From Castanea sativa (lineage: Eukaryota > Streptophyta > Magnoliopsida > Fagales > Fagaceae): a DNA stretch of 64,000 nt. The position numbers were made by a program, and so were the translations under genes. Positions 22,501-34,615 of the stretch are shown piece after piece. The notes under the pieces are model-generated. The model was not told the origin of the DNA and did not search any database. It saw only the letters and a list, made by a program, of their open reading frames with translations. The first letter of the stretch is position 1. Each line of letters opens with the position of its first letter. Location: contig NC_134023.1 of assembly GCF_040712315.1 (NCBI RefSeq), positions 70,215,889 to 70,279,888 on the forward strand, written 5' to 3'.

Positions 22501-23251
22501 TACAATTTGAGCAAGCTTCAAGGTTGGAATTTTCCTTCCAAAACAACATACAATCGTTGGGGCAAGCATCAATCTTCTCATAACTCAAACCTAGATCCTT
22601 GATAATTTTTTTTGCCTCATAACAGTCTTTTGGCAACTTCGTACTTGAAGGTAGTAGCTCTTGCAAAAATTGAAGCAAGAAGGTGATTGATATGTTGCTC
22701 CAACCAAGTAGACACTTCAAGTGGTACAAATACACAATAACTGACAATTTGCTAAACTTTGTACAACCTTCATAACAAGGTTCCTCAACATCTTTGAGCA
22801 ATTTGGGAAATTGGAGTGACTCTTCGTTAGGACCTTGTGTAGGTTGTTCCAAACCAGGGTCTCCTACCACAAGATCTAATGCCATATCTTCTTCCATTGG
22901 TTTGGGCACCATATCATGCATAGGGAACGTGTGATGCAACATTTCACGCATATTACTATTTTCATTTGAGTTTTCTTGGACAGAGGTACTAGGAGTTCTA
23001 ACAGAAGTCTTTCTAGATGATGATTCCCTGTGAAAAGTCCAACGTCGATAACCCCTACAAATCCCATGTGATACTAGATGAATTTGTACATCATCTATAG
23101 CCAACATTGTTGAATGTGCACATTTTCGACATGGACAAACAATCATACCATCTTGTTGTGCATGTTGAGATGCAAAATTCAAGAATTGTGCAACTCCATT
23201 TCTATAACCCACAGATGTCCTATCTCTAATGTCCATCCAACTCTTGTCCAT
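19534..23251 (-). pseudogene. CACTA TNP2-like transposase (tnpD)
   Basis: Exon 1 (23251-20928, Met at 23251) encodes 775 residues: an N-terminal transposase-associated domain (MDKSWMDIRDRTSVGYRNGV, CPCRKC), the TNP2 domain (MKWHVDGRTNDGLMRHPAYS, NVRLELADDEFNPF, PTYADLSGWSTKGALACPSC, HNLDVMHIEKNVVDNVIGT) and a DUF4218-like part (FPPSFFTVMVHLLIHL). Inferred exons 2 (20847-20590), 3 (20504-20405) and 4 (20322-19534) have matching donor and acceptor sites and add a DUF4216-like part (WLARYPDNEVKWFKHYVLNG, VLFKCEWVDVDSGRGYK) and an acidic tail. In-frame stops lie in exon 2 (after LIFCS) and exon 4 (after ANRKT and after FYVED). The long first exon looks intact, but a full transposase cannot be made. 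Confidence 0.9.
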
Positions 23252-23559
23252 AGCTATAGAACAACTTTACACAATAAATACCTATAGCACGATATCATGA
23301 AAGAATAAACCAACCATTAGTCCATATTTAAATTACTCTAACAAAACAAACCTATGCTTCTAAGAAAACAAGGCTAAATTTTCAAATTTGAGAAAATGAC
23401 TTGTAAGTCACACCAAGGTCCTAAGTGTAGGCATAAGGAGTCAAAATTCATAAGTAATTTATTAATATATTTGGTAACTAATCAATATCTCTTGATAATT
23501 TCTATTTAGTTTGCATGTTCGACATGTGAAAGAAATAAAAAAATCAAACTACAATCTAT

Positions 23560-24185
23560 CACAAAACAATTATCAATGCAAGCCACCCCCTTGCTCCAAC
23601 TAAACAATCCACCACAAAACAATTATCAATATAACAATATAGAATGCTTACAAGTATTGAAGTCTAAAAAGTAATCAACAACTATAACTCAACCATATCC
23701 ATCCAAATTTCCAAATGTAATAAGCACTCCCAATATGAATATAAACCGTCTTATAACACTATGCAAGACATCCACTTGCTCCAACACAACAATCCTCCCA
23801 ATACAATTGTCATAATCACAAATATAGAATGCTTACAAGTATTAAAGTCCAAAAAGTAATCAACAAATATAACTCAAAAAATATCCATCCAAATTTTCAA
23901 AAAATAGTAAACACTTCCAATATGAATGTAAATCGCCTTATAGCACCATGCAAGCCACCCGCTTGCTCTAACTCAACAATCCACCCCAACGCAATTATCA
24001 TAATCACAAATATAGGATGCTTACAAGTATTGAAGTTCAAAAAGTAATCAACAAATATAACTCAACCATATACATCCAAATTTAATAAACACTCCCAATA
24101 TCAATTATAATGACCTTATAACACCATGCAAGCCACCCGCTTGCTCAAACTCAACAATCCACCCCAACACAATTATTAACATTTC
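23560..24185. repeat. About 186-bp tandem array, about 3.3 copies
   Basis: The phrase AATATAGAATGCTTACAAGT recurs at 23636, 23821 and 24009 (as AATATAGGATGC in the last), and GCAAGCCACCC..CTTGCTC recurs near 23577, 23763, 23949 and 24128. The period is 185-188 bp. It lies immediately upstream of the tnpD gene inside the CACTA element. Confidence 0.85.
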
Positions 24186-25430
24186 AAGTACAAAGTTTTA
24201 AGCAAAAATTACTTACTATGCTCAAGCTAAGCAATCACCTTTCTAAAAAAGTCCAAGCTTATCACAATAAATGAGTACTTAACTTACAAAATAAAAGAGG
24301 ACAATTAAATGATGTGGAAGGCAAATAAAGGTGTCGTTGCAGAAAATTTTTATGAGTTAGGACTTGGAACAATTAGGCAAAATAATTAAGGACCACTTTG
24401 CAGAAAATATTTGAAGTTTAATTGTATCCAAACTTTGTCATTTGGTACACATAAGGAAACTTACCCATTATGCCTAAATGTCTCAACTAAAAAAGATACT
24501 CCAAATCATCCAAATTTTGCATGAGTTTGTAACAAGGAGATCCCTCCAAACTAATTCTCTATTTTATTAAAGAAAAAGTATGGCTCTAAACATGTTTAAA
24601 GAGATTTATAGAAAATTTAATCAGAAGCTAGCCCCAATTCACTCACCTCAATGTTTGACGTGGAAGAAAAGTTTCCCTTTTGCGATCCAAGAACTTTATA
24701 GTTAAAAAAATAATTAAAAAAAGGCCAAATTTTGAATTGTGTTGCATAGCTTGCTAATATAATGATAACATGCCCATTTCTTATTAAAAATAAAAATAAA
24801 AAGATAACATTCCTATAAAAATAAAAAATGAATAAAGTGCTAAATATAAATCTGGATTATCCAAAATTTTTGAAGTTTACTAAAATAAAACTCGTGTGTT
24901 AAACAATAAAATAAATTAATCTTGTTCATAGATGAAAATATTGAGAAAAAAAAGTTGATAAAAATAAATAAAATAGCAGTAAAAGTATAAATTAAATCAA
25001 AACATGTAGTAATTAGGTATCATGTCCAAAAAAAAATTGAGGTAACATATCCACTTGGTGTGAGTTTTTAAGTTTTTTTTTTTTACAGAAAAATTTGTAA
25101 CAGTTTATATATATTATTTGGTTATTGATAGTGTGAAAGAAAAAGAGAATAGAAGGGTAAGAAGCCAAGAATGCTATAAAAATCAGAGAAAAATTGACGA
25201 GGCCTCCATCTTTATTTGTTTTTGTTTTTTTGCACAATTTAGGTTCATCTAGTAACTCTAGATCTGAAGGCTAAGAAAGCTAAATTTTTTTTAAAAAATC
25301 ATTAGTTCATACAAACATATGTCCTTCCAAAATCTCACTATAATCTAAAAGCTATGAACTTTTTACAAAGCAGGTGTAGATGGGCTTGGATTTTCTGAGT
25401 AAATACTAACCTGGGATTTTAAAAGAAAAA
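24186..25430. other. Non-genic, AT-rich
   Basis: No gene, RNA or element end recognised. The lost 5' end of the CACTA element must lie in or near here. Confidence 0.4.
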
Positions 25431-25660
25431 GTGTGAAAAGATATGGATAAGGTTTGCTACGATTTAAGGAGAGTCACAGAAGAGTGGTCGGCCCCATGAA
25501 TGAGAATCACGAAGTCAATATAAAAATATTGGAAAAACATAAAGGTAACGTAGAGGAGAGCGCATGGATTGTATAAATCAATGAGAATAGTGCAGCCGGT
25601 GTACAAACTGAAAACAACGAAGAAGAAGAAGAAGAAGGGAGCGAATTACAAACACCTGAG
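25430..25660 (+). promoter_or_regulatory. Promoter and non-coding first exon of ankyrin gene 1
   Basis: This block is conserved with 39750-40022, upstream of gene 2: AGAGTGGTYGGCC, ATCACGAAGTCAA, GGTAACGTAGAG, a TATA box (TATAAAT at 25572), CAATGAGAA, a (GAA)n run and CCTGAG followed by GT at 25661. The layout suggests transcription starts about 30 bp after the TATA box and a short untranslated exon ends at 25660. The splice to the coding exon probably uses TTGTTGTATGTAG at 28549-28561, a site also conserved in gene 2. This is inference from duplication and motif order. Confidence 0.55.
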
Positions 25661-28637
25661 GTCAGACTTATGTTGAATTTTTCTTCTTTTTATTTATTTA
25701 TTTAATCTTTTTGCTTTTTCCTCTTAATGGGTTTGAATTCTAGCAGTTAGGGTTGGGTTTATTACTTATAAACTGTTCTTTTTTGAGGTAAGGAGATAGA
25801 ATATCATTAATATAACAAAACAATTACATAGTATATGCGCTGTTTAAGCAGTCCGAAAACGATGGGAGATTTGGATTTGGGTGGTCGTAACTGGTCATTG
25901 TAGTGGTGGATTTGGGTGTCTGGAGGTTGATTTTGTGGGTTTGTGTTGATATTTGGGTTGAATTTGGTGGTGGCCTGGTGGGTGTTGTAGTTGCTTGGTT
26001 GTGGTAATGAAAATATGGTTCAAAATTCTGCTTGGTTCCTTGGGAAAAAAAGAAGAAAGGAAGAAAGCAAGGAAGAGGAGGAAATTACTGTTGAGGATTG
26101 TAGTATAAAATGAAGCCATATTGACTGGATCTGGATTTCTCACAGCCTAGGAACGAAAAAAAAAAAAGGTTTAAAGAAAAGAAAAGGTAAAAAAGAGAGA
26201 TAAGATAACGCCGGTTTGCTTATTTGGCTAAGTGACAAATGTCAAAAAAATTAAAAGGGGAATCTAGGCGAACAATATCTAAGTAATTCTATCTAAATTT
26301 AGCCCAAATATTTTATAACACTTTTACAAATCATTGAATTTGCAAATTTTTACTAGTTCTCATTTGGGTCTATTACTAACATTACTTTTTTAATTATCAA
26401 TTACCATTTGCCACATCAGCAATTTATAAAAAAATTGTAATTCTAGCATTTTTCATATTAGATTAGATAAATTCATTTTTACTTTTTTGCTTCTTGATGA
26501 AAAGGTTGACACATCATTTGTTAGACTTCTAGTAAAATTAGTAAATATCCTTAACATCTCTCATATATTTAAGTAAAAAGCTTGACTACAAATTTAGTTG
26601 TAGCTGATGGCTACAAACTTAATTGTATTCTGCTCAATATCTTTTTATTTGATGTGAATTCTGAAAAATTTACCATTGGATTATATTTTTTTCCTATATT
26701 CTTCATGCTTGCAAAATTTCTACAAAATCAAAGACCAATAGTTATGTCATTAATCAAATATATAAATTTCAAGTGTTGTAATATAAAATTATGTATAAAA
26801 AATAAGTTGATAGACCGAATGGTAAATAACATCTAACTAACACAAAATTTGACATACATGTTAAGGATATAACAAATATACAATCTAATAGTTAGATTTT
26901 TAAGGTATGTAATCATGTCATATTAGTCTTTTTAGTGACCAAACTTTGTCCTATATTTAATATTCATGCTATGGCATTTTGAGTGTAATTAATTTTCATT
27001 TAAAGGTATATTGGAGGATGATTTTCCTTAGCATCACCTATATATAGTGAGAAATGTTTAAGACATTGGTTTAAGAACTATTTTTAGAAATATTTTTTGG
27101 GAAAATAATAAAGCTTTTTATGTTGATAGCTTTTTATGTTTCCTATGAAAGTAATAAAAAAACTTTCCTAATATGGTTTATTAACAATTTCTCTCACATG
27201 ACCCATATTTAGAAGGCATGTTGTGTCATTTTGAGGTCTAATAAATTTATATTTATTGGTATATTAACTTTTTTTAAGTTGATATGCTTAAGTGCACACG
27301 TTTAGTGGATTTTCTTTTTAAAAAAAATTCTCTAAATCTTTAAATTTTGTCCCATTTTTTTAGGACACTCCCTCCCCTGATATTTGGAAGGATGACATTC
27401 TACCCTTGAATATCCATTTGATCAAATTTTGTTAAATTAATATTTAAAATGTTGTGTATTAACTTGTCATTTTCTTAATGGTAGGTTTTCCAAATTATCC
27501 TCAATTTCATAATTAAAATCTATTTTTTTAAATTTTTAATTAAGGTATATTTTAAAATATTAAGTATGATTTTTATTGTTCAAGGGGTTGTTGATAGATT
27601 TATCTTGCAAGTCTTTTGGTGCTTGATAAAATTTGAATTTTTATTCTTAAATTATCATTTATATTTTTACTAACCATGGTTAAACTTTGTAAAGAGATTT
27701 TTATAGAACTTTGGAATATTATGTCACTAATATAAACAAAAAGGGGAAAGTGTTAATTTCTTCAAACCTCAAGGGATGAGAGTGTTTTTCTTATTAAACT
27801 ATTTTAGACATCTAAAAGATGACACCAATGAAGGATGTCATCCGCTTATGATAATTGTCCTCTTTATCATCAGATCAAGACATCAATCGGTTTTTAGTAT
27901 AAACGAAAATTAAACTCCAGATCTCTTATTTAATTATCAGAGATTTTACCAATTGAACTAACTGGAACCTACGGTGCAAACTACTTAGATGTAGAAATAA
28001 GTATTATTCTATAATGACTTGTAAATTGAAAACATTTAATTGTAGACATATCCTAGCTTTCCCATTGAACTTCTTTTTCCTTTTGGGAAATAAATTTTAA
28101 ATCATCATACAACATATTCACCAAGAAGCCAACATGAAATTTACAAAAGAACTCCTTTGTTTTTAATATAAAAAAAATTCATTTCTAAGTTTCTTTTGGG
28201 ATTGAGGTATTCCACACTTATGGGGAAGTCTTTTTCGTTTTACCTATTTTTATGTGGATAATTCAATAATAACAACAACGGCAATAAAGGATTTGAAGTA
28301 GAGGAAGTGTATTTCTCTCACAAATAAGAAATACTTTGTTATGATATAGAGAAAGAATAAATAGTAACCTAAAATATATGCTACTCTAAAGCTGGCTTGC
28401 CATGAAACAGAATCTAAGTCAAATAGAAATAATATTCCAAAGCAGCCAAAACAACGTAAGAATAAGAATCTAAAACATACTGATGTTTTAATTAGGTGAC
28501 ATATTGGAGATCTTCGAAACTAAGTAGGATGAGGTGGTAATATTGGCTTTGTTGTATGTAGAACAACTAATTCAAGGCACACATCAACAAGTTCAGACCA
28601 AAAAATATCCTGCCTTAATATATCAGTCTTCTCTAAA
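25661..28637 (+). other. Probable 5' UTR intron and leader of ankyrin gene 1
   Basis: No ORF of substance lies here. Segments 26500-27330 and 28080-28637 match 40260-40730 and 40950-41508 of the second copy in order. The copy here is longer because it contains extra sequence, including a SINE-like piece at 27820-27972 and MITE-like AT-rich sequence near 26290-26450. Confidence 0.5.
27820..27972 (-). mobile_element. tRNA-derived SINE
   Basis: The minus strand starts GGTTCCAGTTAGTTCAATTG with an A-box-like TAGTTCAATTGG and a degenerate B box (GATCTGGAGTTTAA). It continues into ATTGATGTCTTGATCTGATG, ATAAAGAGGACAATTATCAT and AGCGGATGACATCC, phrasing I recognise from a widespread plant SINE family. 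No clear target duplication was found. Confidence 0.5.
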
Positions 28638-31539
28638 ATGGACGAGAGGATGACACAGGCTGCTGAAAGTGGAGATATTAATGCCTTGCCCCAGTTAATT
28701 GAAGAGGATGTAAATGTTTTGGATCACATTGACCAGGTACCATTTATTCAAACTCCTTTACACGTAGCTGCGTCTGCTGGGCACATCCAATTTGCCACGA
28801 AGATGATGATATTAAAGCCCTCATTTGCTCATAAACTAAATCCAAATAGGTTGAGCCCTATTCACCTTGCTCTACAAAATGGGCATATTGAGCTAGTGCG
28901 CCAGCTTCTAGAGCTTGATGGGGACCTTGTTCGTGTCAAAGGAAAGGAGTGTATCACTCCTCTGCATTATGTTGCAGCAACAGGTGATGATCACATTGAT
29001 TTATTGGACAAATTTCTATCATTTTGTCCTGATTCCATTAGAGATGTGACAGAGCGACATGAGACGGCTCTACATATTGCCCTAAAAAATGAGCAGTTCG
29101 AGGCTTTCAAATTTTTGGTGGGATGGCTTGGAAGAAATTTCTTTAAAAATGCTTCATTAAATGTGAAATCGGTCCTGGACCAGAAGAATGATGAAGGCAA
29201 TACTGTGTTGCACATTACGGTATCAAAAGATAAAACCCAGGCAAGTTCTTTATCTCTTCATTAAAATCTATTCAGTATTAACAAAATATGAGCATAAAAA
29301 ATTACGAATAGGTTAGATAACTATTTTTGTTTTTTGAATTTGTTTTCGAACCAAGACTCATTTTTTGGGGCCAAGTAAATTTTTTTAATTAAATATGCTA
29401 CTTAAAAATGTTTAAATTTTTAGGGAGTTATGGCCTCCCTTGGTATACGTACGTACAGTTCCATCACTAGTAATATATTAAAGAATTATCTTATTTTTCT
29501 AATGATTCAGTGGCTTAATTATCAATTGCATATAATACATAATGATCATTTTTTTCCTTCTTTAATTATAAATTTATAATTATAGTTAAAAAAATTATAA
29601 AAGAAGAAGAAGCTTATTCGTTTGGATTAAGAACAACCAAGGATGAAACTTAACTAATTTACGTTATGCAGATTGTTAGTCACTTACTCGCTTGGGGGTT
29701 CCAATTTGTCGATGTAAATAGGACAAATTTAGAGGGCAAAACAGCATGGGACATCTTGCAAGGACAAACACAAGTAAATAGCAGAGAGATCGGGCTTATG
29801 CTACACAGTGCTGGAGCTTTATCAGGTGTATCTCTTTCTTCAAATGCTCAAAGTGATGATAATAACATTGATGAATTTTACAACTTAATTGGAGAGGATG
29901 TACAACTTTTGGAGCACATCGACGAGCTACCATTTGTTAATACTCCTTTACACATAGCTGCATCTTATGGGAACATCCAATTTGCCCTGGAGATGATGAC
30001 TTTAAAGCCCTCATTTGCAAGGAAACAAAATCAAAATGGGTTTAGCCCTATTCACCTCGCTCTAAGGAATAAGTATACCAAGCTGGTGGTTTGGCTTCTA
30101 CAAATTGATGGGGACCTTCTTCGTGTCAAAGGAAGGGAGCGGCTAACTCTTTTGCATTACGTAGTAGAAAGTGGTGAGAGCCTTCATCTATTGGAGGAAT
30201 TTTTATCAATTTGTCCAGATTCTATTACAGATGTGACAGTGCGAAACGAGACGACTTTGCATATTGCCCTTAAATATAACAGGCTCGAGGCATTTCAATT
30301 TTTGGTGGGATGGCTTGCAAATAATTCTTCTGAATTTAATCAAAGAAAAGTCCTGAACTGGCAGGACAATGAAGGCAATAATGTGTTGCACATTTTAGTA
30401 TCAGAAAATCAAACTCAGGTAAGCTCTCTCCATTAACATCTACTAAGTATTAACAAAATATGAATAAAAGGAAAAAAAAAAAACATAAAATAACCAGCCA
30501 TGAATAGTGTAGATCACCATTTTATTTTTTGAACCAAAACTCATTTGTCAGGGCCAAGTAAATTTTTTTTTTTTTCTTTTCAAAATTTAAAATAGTTTAT
30601 ACCAAAATATACTATTTAAAAATGTTTAAAATTTTAGGGACTGGTGGCCTCCCTTGATCTATGTACAGTTCTGTCACCAATGTAATATATATATCTTATC
30701 TTTTACGTTACGCAGGCTGTGAGACTTGGCTAATTTACGTTACGCAGGTTGTGAGACACTTCCTCTCTTGGGCTAACAGATTTATAGAATCAAGATTTGT
30801 GAATTTTATGGAAACGACATTTATGGCTATGGGTGTAAACCGTGGGCGTATGAGATTTGTGGATGTAAACCAAAAGAATTTAGAGGATAAAACAGCATGG
30901 GACATCTCGCGAGAAGACAACAGAGAGATTAGGGATATGCTACGCCGTGCTGGAGCTAAACCGGGTTCATCTCTTTCTACATCTAATAGGTATCCAAATC
31001 CAGAGTACCAAAGGCTGTTAACAGTGTCATATGTTGATGCTTTTTTGCTTAAGAATTTAAGACGTGAAATGAGGAAATTTACAGTGGAATGGCGCAATAT
31101 ACTTCTGGTGGTTGCAGCACTGCTTGTAACACTCAGCTTTCAAGCGGTACTCACTCCTCCTGGTGGACTTTGGCAAGATAATGGTCAGTGCCAACCTTTT
31201 AATCAATCAGTAGGGAGTAGTAATTTTCCTAAAATCATTTATCCGAATCAGTCCAATACCACATTAGTGTGTGAGCACAAAGCAGGTACAGCCATTGCTT
31301 TTAAAGATGGCCTTTTTCTTTGGCTGTTCCTCATCCCTAATACCGCGCTATTTTTGGTCTCAACCTTCTTAACTGTTCACCTCATTGTAGATATTCACAC
31401 TAAGTCTCTGTTCACTGCACTCAATATCATCCTCTTTGCAAGCTATTTTTATTCAGTCAGTACCATAACCGATACTGCATTACCGATGATTTTCTACTCG
31501 TTCTTTGCCTACTTTGTTTATATACTGCTTTTAGACTAG
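28638..31539 (+). CDS. Ankyrin repeat protein with PGG domain, BDA1-like (gene 1)
   Basis: Three coding exons join in phase 0: 28638-29240, 29672-30418, 30748-31539, giving about 713 residues. Exon 1 encodes an N-terminal ankyrin module (TPLHVAASAGHIQFA, PIHLALQNGHIELV, TPLHYVAATGD, ETALHIALKN, EGNTVLHITV). Exon 2 starts with the last part of a module (FVDVNRTNLEGKTAWDILQ) and then begins a second full module (DEFYNLIGEDVQLLEHIDEL). Exon 3 encodes another VDVN..NLEDKTAWDI block, a linker, the PGG domain (NILLVVAALLVTLSFQAVL then TPPGGLWQDN) and three more hydrophobic segments. The closest family I know is Arabidopsis BDA1, a membrane ankyrin protein acting in immune signalling with SNC2. Relative to gene 2, exon 3 has about 25 extra residues after SWANRF. 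The first intron has a GC donor. There are no stops or frameshifts, so it is likely functional. Confidence 0.85.
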
Positions 31540-32150
31540 GTACCTTAATTTCTTCGAAATCAATGCCTACTTCCTCTAGTTTTGTTAGTTTTCTTCACTC
31601 AGGCTCCAGATTGGTAAATTATTTCAGTTTTTCTTTTAGCCTTGATTTCTGCAATCTTACTAGCGAATTTTCCCTCTTTGGAAAGAGTCAGGCTAAGTGG
31701 TTTGAGGATTCAATCGTGGAAGAAGAATTGTCGGGGAAAAAAAATTGCCGACCTTGGACCTGTATGCATCTGTAATGTGTGTCAATTTATACTTTTGTTT
31801 CTTTGATAGTAATAAAATTTAGTCTATGTTTCTATGGGCATAGTTGAACTACTTAATTATATTGTAATAAAGCAGTGTGATTGCATAGCGTTACTTAATT
31901 TTTGAATTTCTCTAATACCTTATATTTCAAGAGTATTTGGTTCTAAAAGCTCCGGATATTAATGGGCGCTTTAAATTTCAAAAAGATCATACTATCCTGA
32001 CGATGAAACAGTGGTCATACTTATATTGTTTGCAATGTTAGAGTGGAGCTTTTAGAAAAGAATAAACTCTACTTTGAATCAGAATAAGTTAAAACCCCAT
32101 TGGCCCGGTCATAATGCACAGAATCCATCAATGACTATTCTTCAAAACAA
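31540..32150 (+). other. 3' flank of ankyrin gene 1
   Basis: The region matches 45250-45790 (AATAAAATTTAGTC as a poly(A)-signal-like element near 31811, AAAGCAGTGTGATTGCATAG, ATCATG-CTTT-like blocks, AAACAGTGGTCATACTTATA). The 70-codon frame at 31563 is untranslated sequence shared with the relics at 484-840 and 17041-17210. Confidence 0.6.
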
Positions 32151-33010
32151 GTGAAAAAAAAGAACAAATAATGATTCTCGGTTGGTCTATTGAGGACTTT
32201 GACTTTGTTAAGTGCAGCCTGCCCTGCTATTCAGTGTAGGGGTATGCATTCAGTTATAGTACTCACAGGCAGCAAAGCTGGTTCATGGGCATGGAGGCAG
32301 CTGTGCTGGACTTTCAATTGTTAAAGAAGCAGATGACAAATGTGTAGGTTGGACAAATTCATTTTAGCTGAACCGTTAGCAATAGCAAATAGTGCTTCAC
32401 AGTCTTATATGAATAGCTGGAAATACAGATGAAGCTCTTTGGTCGTCTTTTTTTTTCACCAACATCTTGTTTTGTAAGTTTGGAACTATGGTATCTGAAA
32501 ACAAAAAATATTGTGCCATGGTAAGACAAGCCTAGTGAAAATGTAAAATCATATCATTATGCCACCCTCTATCGCAGGGGAATAGAAATGAAAATCCATT
32601 GCAGTCAATCTAAGCAACGGAAACATAAAAAGCCATTCAGCTGAATATCATGCCCTTGTTATGGCTAATGTGTTCTGACACTGTTCACTGAACTTGTCTT
32701 TTGTTTTTTTAAATAAAGAATTTGTCGTATGATTATGAAGTGGTTCACTTGTAAGGCTGAAAATGAGTACTTGCTCAAACAGTGAATGAATATAAATTAG
32801 GTCTGGAGTCCTTGTTTTGCTGCAGAAAATTAGAGCTTCTTTCTCTATTGAAAATGGTTGTTTTGTTGCAACCTTTAAGTTATCTTTGTGCGTCTTATCT
32901 GCTGAAATATACAGCCTAATATTAGTTTTTTCCCTTTTTCATATGAAACTCCCTGTCAAGCATCATTTTATAGTACAATGTCTTTGACTTCAAGAGAGAT
33001 TGGTCTCCAG
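32151..33010. other. Non-genic
   Basis: I see no gene, RNA or repeat that I can name in this stretch. It separates the duplicated block from a copia fragment. Confidence 0.4.
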
Positions 33011-33445
33011 TCATGTGTCTTGAGCAGCCACAATATCAGTAGGAATGGTGTTTTCTCTCATCTGCCATTTATGAACAAAGCTTTTAACCTTTATTTTTCT
33101 CAGATGAACTCCTCTGCACATTTTCATTCTGAGACAATCTAGTTTCTTCTTTGTCATGCTAAGATCTTTAACATTAATCATCATGATAGATTTCAAATAA
33201 CTTTTAGACTTGCATTTTCTGATACACTCAATTAAGAAGAGATTAGAAAAACAGGATGTATTTGAACCAAAAGATCTTTTCATGCCGGTTGTAGCCATGA
33301 CAACAGGGGTCAATGGATCACACAGCAAAAATTAACCCTAATTAGAGTGTGCTCGCTCTAATACCACTTGATAGGCCAAGAATGTATTGACCCCTTATGG
33401 TAAATTAATCAATTAATTAGCCAAATTAATTAATTAACTTGATAG
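33011..33445 (-). mobile_element. Ty1/copia 5' piece: LTR end, primer-binding site, gag start
   Basis: On the minus strand, the family B LTR end GGCCTATCA (about 33375) is followed after two bases by TGGTATTAGAGC, one mismatch from the tRNA-iMet primer site TGGTATCAGAGC. Then comes a leader and a 105-codon frame (33328-33011) that contains MATTGMKRSFGSN and a basic region but no zinc knuckle. It ends before any pol sequence. The upstream LTR is truncated after about 65 bp. This piece fixes the identity of the family B LTRs elsewhere in the window. Confidence 0.65.
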
Positions 33446-34615
33446 TTCATTATCAGTTTTCATATTTTTATATCATTACATGATAGTTCATTATCAGTTT
33501 TTCTTATCTATTGTCAATGTGACTATATGTGACCATTTTATTTTGTTATGTTTGTATAGCATTTATTTATTTTTATGCAGTTATCATTATTTTTATAAAA
33601 ATAATTTAAACTAAAATGACAAAATCCAACCCACTGACACAATATTATTTATTAAAGAGATAATAAAAATGGATATTTAATGGAAGTGGTAAATTTTCTA
33701 TAGAAAAAAATGAAGTGGTAAAAAAATATCATTGCAGTGGTGGGGGCTGTGGCGGCGGTCGCAGTGGCGGTAGAAGAGTTGGTAGCGGCAGCGGCGGCAA
33801 TAGTAGCAGCGGTAGCAGTTGCGGGTGGTTGTGATTGTTGTTTATTGTAGTGGATATATTATTTTATTGTGATGTTTATATTATTTTATTGTGTTGAAAG
33901 ATAAAATAGATCCACTGCTGCAGTATATGAATAAGTAAAATAAATAAAATAAATTTTTGTGGTGCTAAATAGCTAAATTTTTAGCTCCACTGATGTAGAT
34001 GCTCTAACACTAGATTGGTCAATGTTTAACGAAATTTTATTCATCAAACATTTCATTAAACATACTGATTCTAATAATCATATTTTGAAGAGACATCCAT
34101 TAATTATTAAAGATACATCCACATTTTATGTGGTATCTAATTCTAAGTTAACACACAAAATTCTAGAAATAAGAAAATGTGAATAGCACAATTGATAATT
34201 TAATAATCCCTAAACGAAAATGGCAATTGACTGAAATGTGTATTCGGGATCCACTGACACTGAGGCTGGTCTTTTTTTTTTTTTTTAAATGACCCAACTT
34301 GGGCCCACATTAACTCATTTTCTACAACCTTTTGATTTTCACTCGATCGGCCATTCATCTAATATTTGATATATCCAGACAATTCAAACCAATTCCATTG
34401 CCTGTAACGTGATCCGACAGTGCATGGTTCAAACTTCGAATATTTTTTCTTTTGGTGGTAAATTACATATATTAAGATCCAATGTTTATTTCATATTTTA
34501 GATTAGGTATTGAATTTTGTCAAATATAATCCCAAATCAATGAATTTGTTCCAATTTGAGTCACAGTCAATCTTTATTGTTCAATTAATTAATTCTGACA
34601 GTAACAGAACATATA
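33446..34615. other. Non-genic; GGC/GGT-rich patch at 33735-33835
   Basis: No gene is supported. A short G-rich triplet patch (GGCGGCGGTCGCAGTGGCGG and similar) would encode Gly/Ser runs in any frame and has no start context. The rest is AT-rich. Confidence 0.4.

Larger units (their letters stand above)
17302..24300 (-). mobile_element. CACTA (En/Spm) DNA transposon, one end identified
   Basis: CACTACAAGAAAT at 17302 is a canonical CACTA terminal inverted repeat. It is followed by a palindrome-rich subterminal zone, then two minus-strand genes: tnpA-like (19138-18420) and tnpD/TNP2-like (23251-19534). I looked for TTTCTTGTAGTG up to about 25.9 kb and did not see it, nor a second subterminal palindrome zone, so the 5' end is probably lost. 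The upper limit of 24300, just past a tandem array, is a guess. Both genes contain stops, so it is inactive. Confidence 0.8.

Noticed and set aside
23560..24185. CRISPR-like repeat spacing
   Set aside because: The unit is a 186-bp tandem repeat with no short repeat and unique spacer pattern, and this is a plant nuclear sequence.
27890..27972. A tRNA gene
   Set aside because: The A and B box matches are degenerate and the cloverleaf does not form; a SINE explains it better.
28991..29215. Minus-strand frames under the ankyrin exons (also 30206-30391, 41862-42086, 43077-43271)
   Set aside because: Both paralogues show the same shadow because their coding strands are similar; no independent support.
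33735..33835. GGC-rich patch suggesting a glycine-rich protein or CpG island
   Set aside because: Too short, no start context, and surrounded by AT-rich non-coding DNA.
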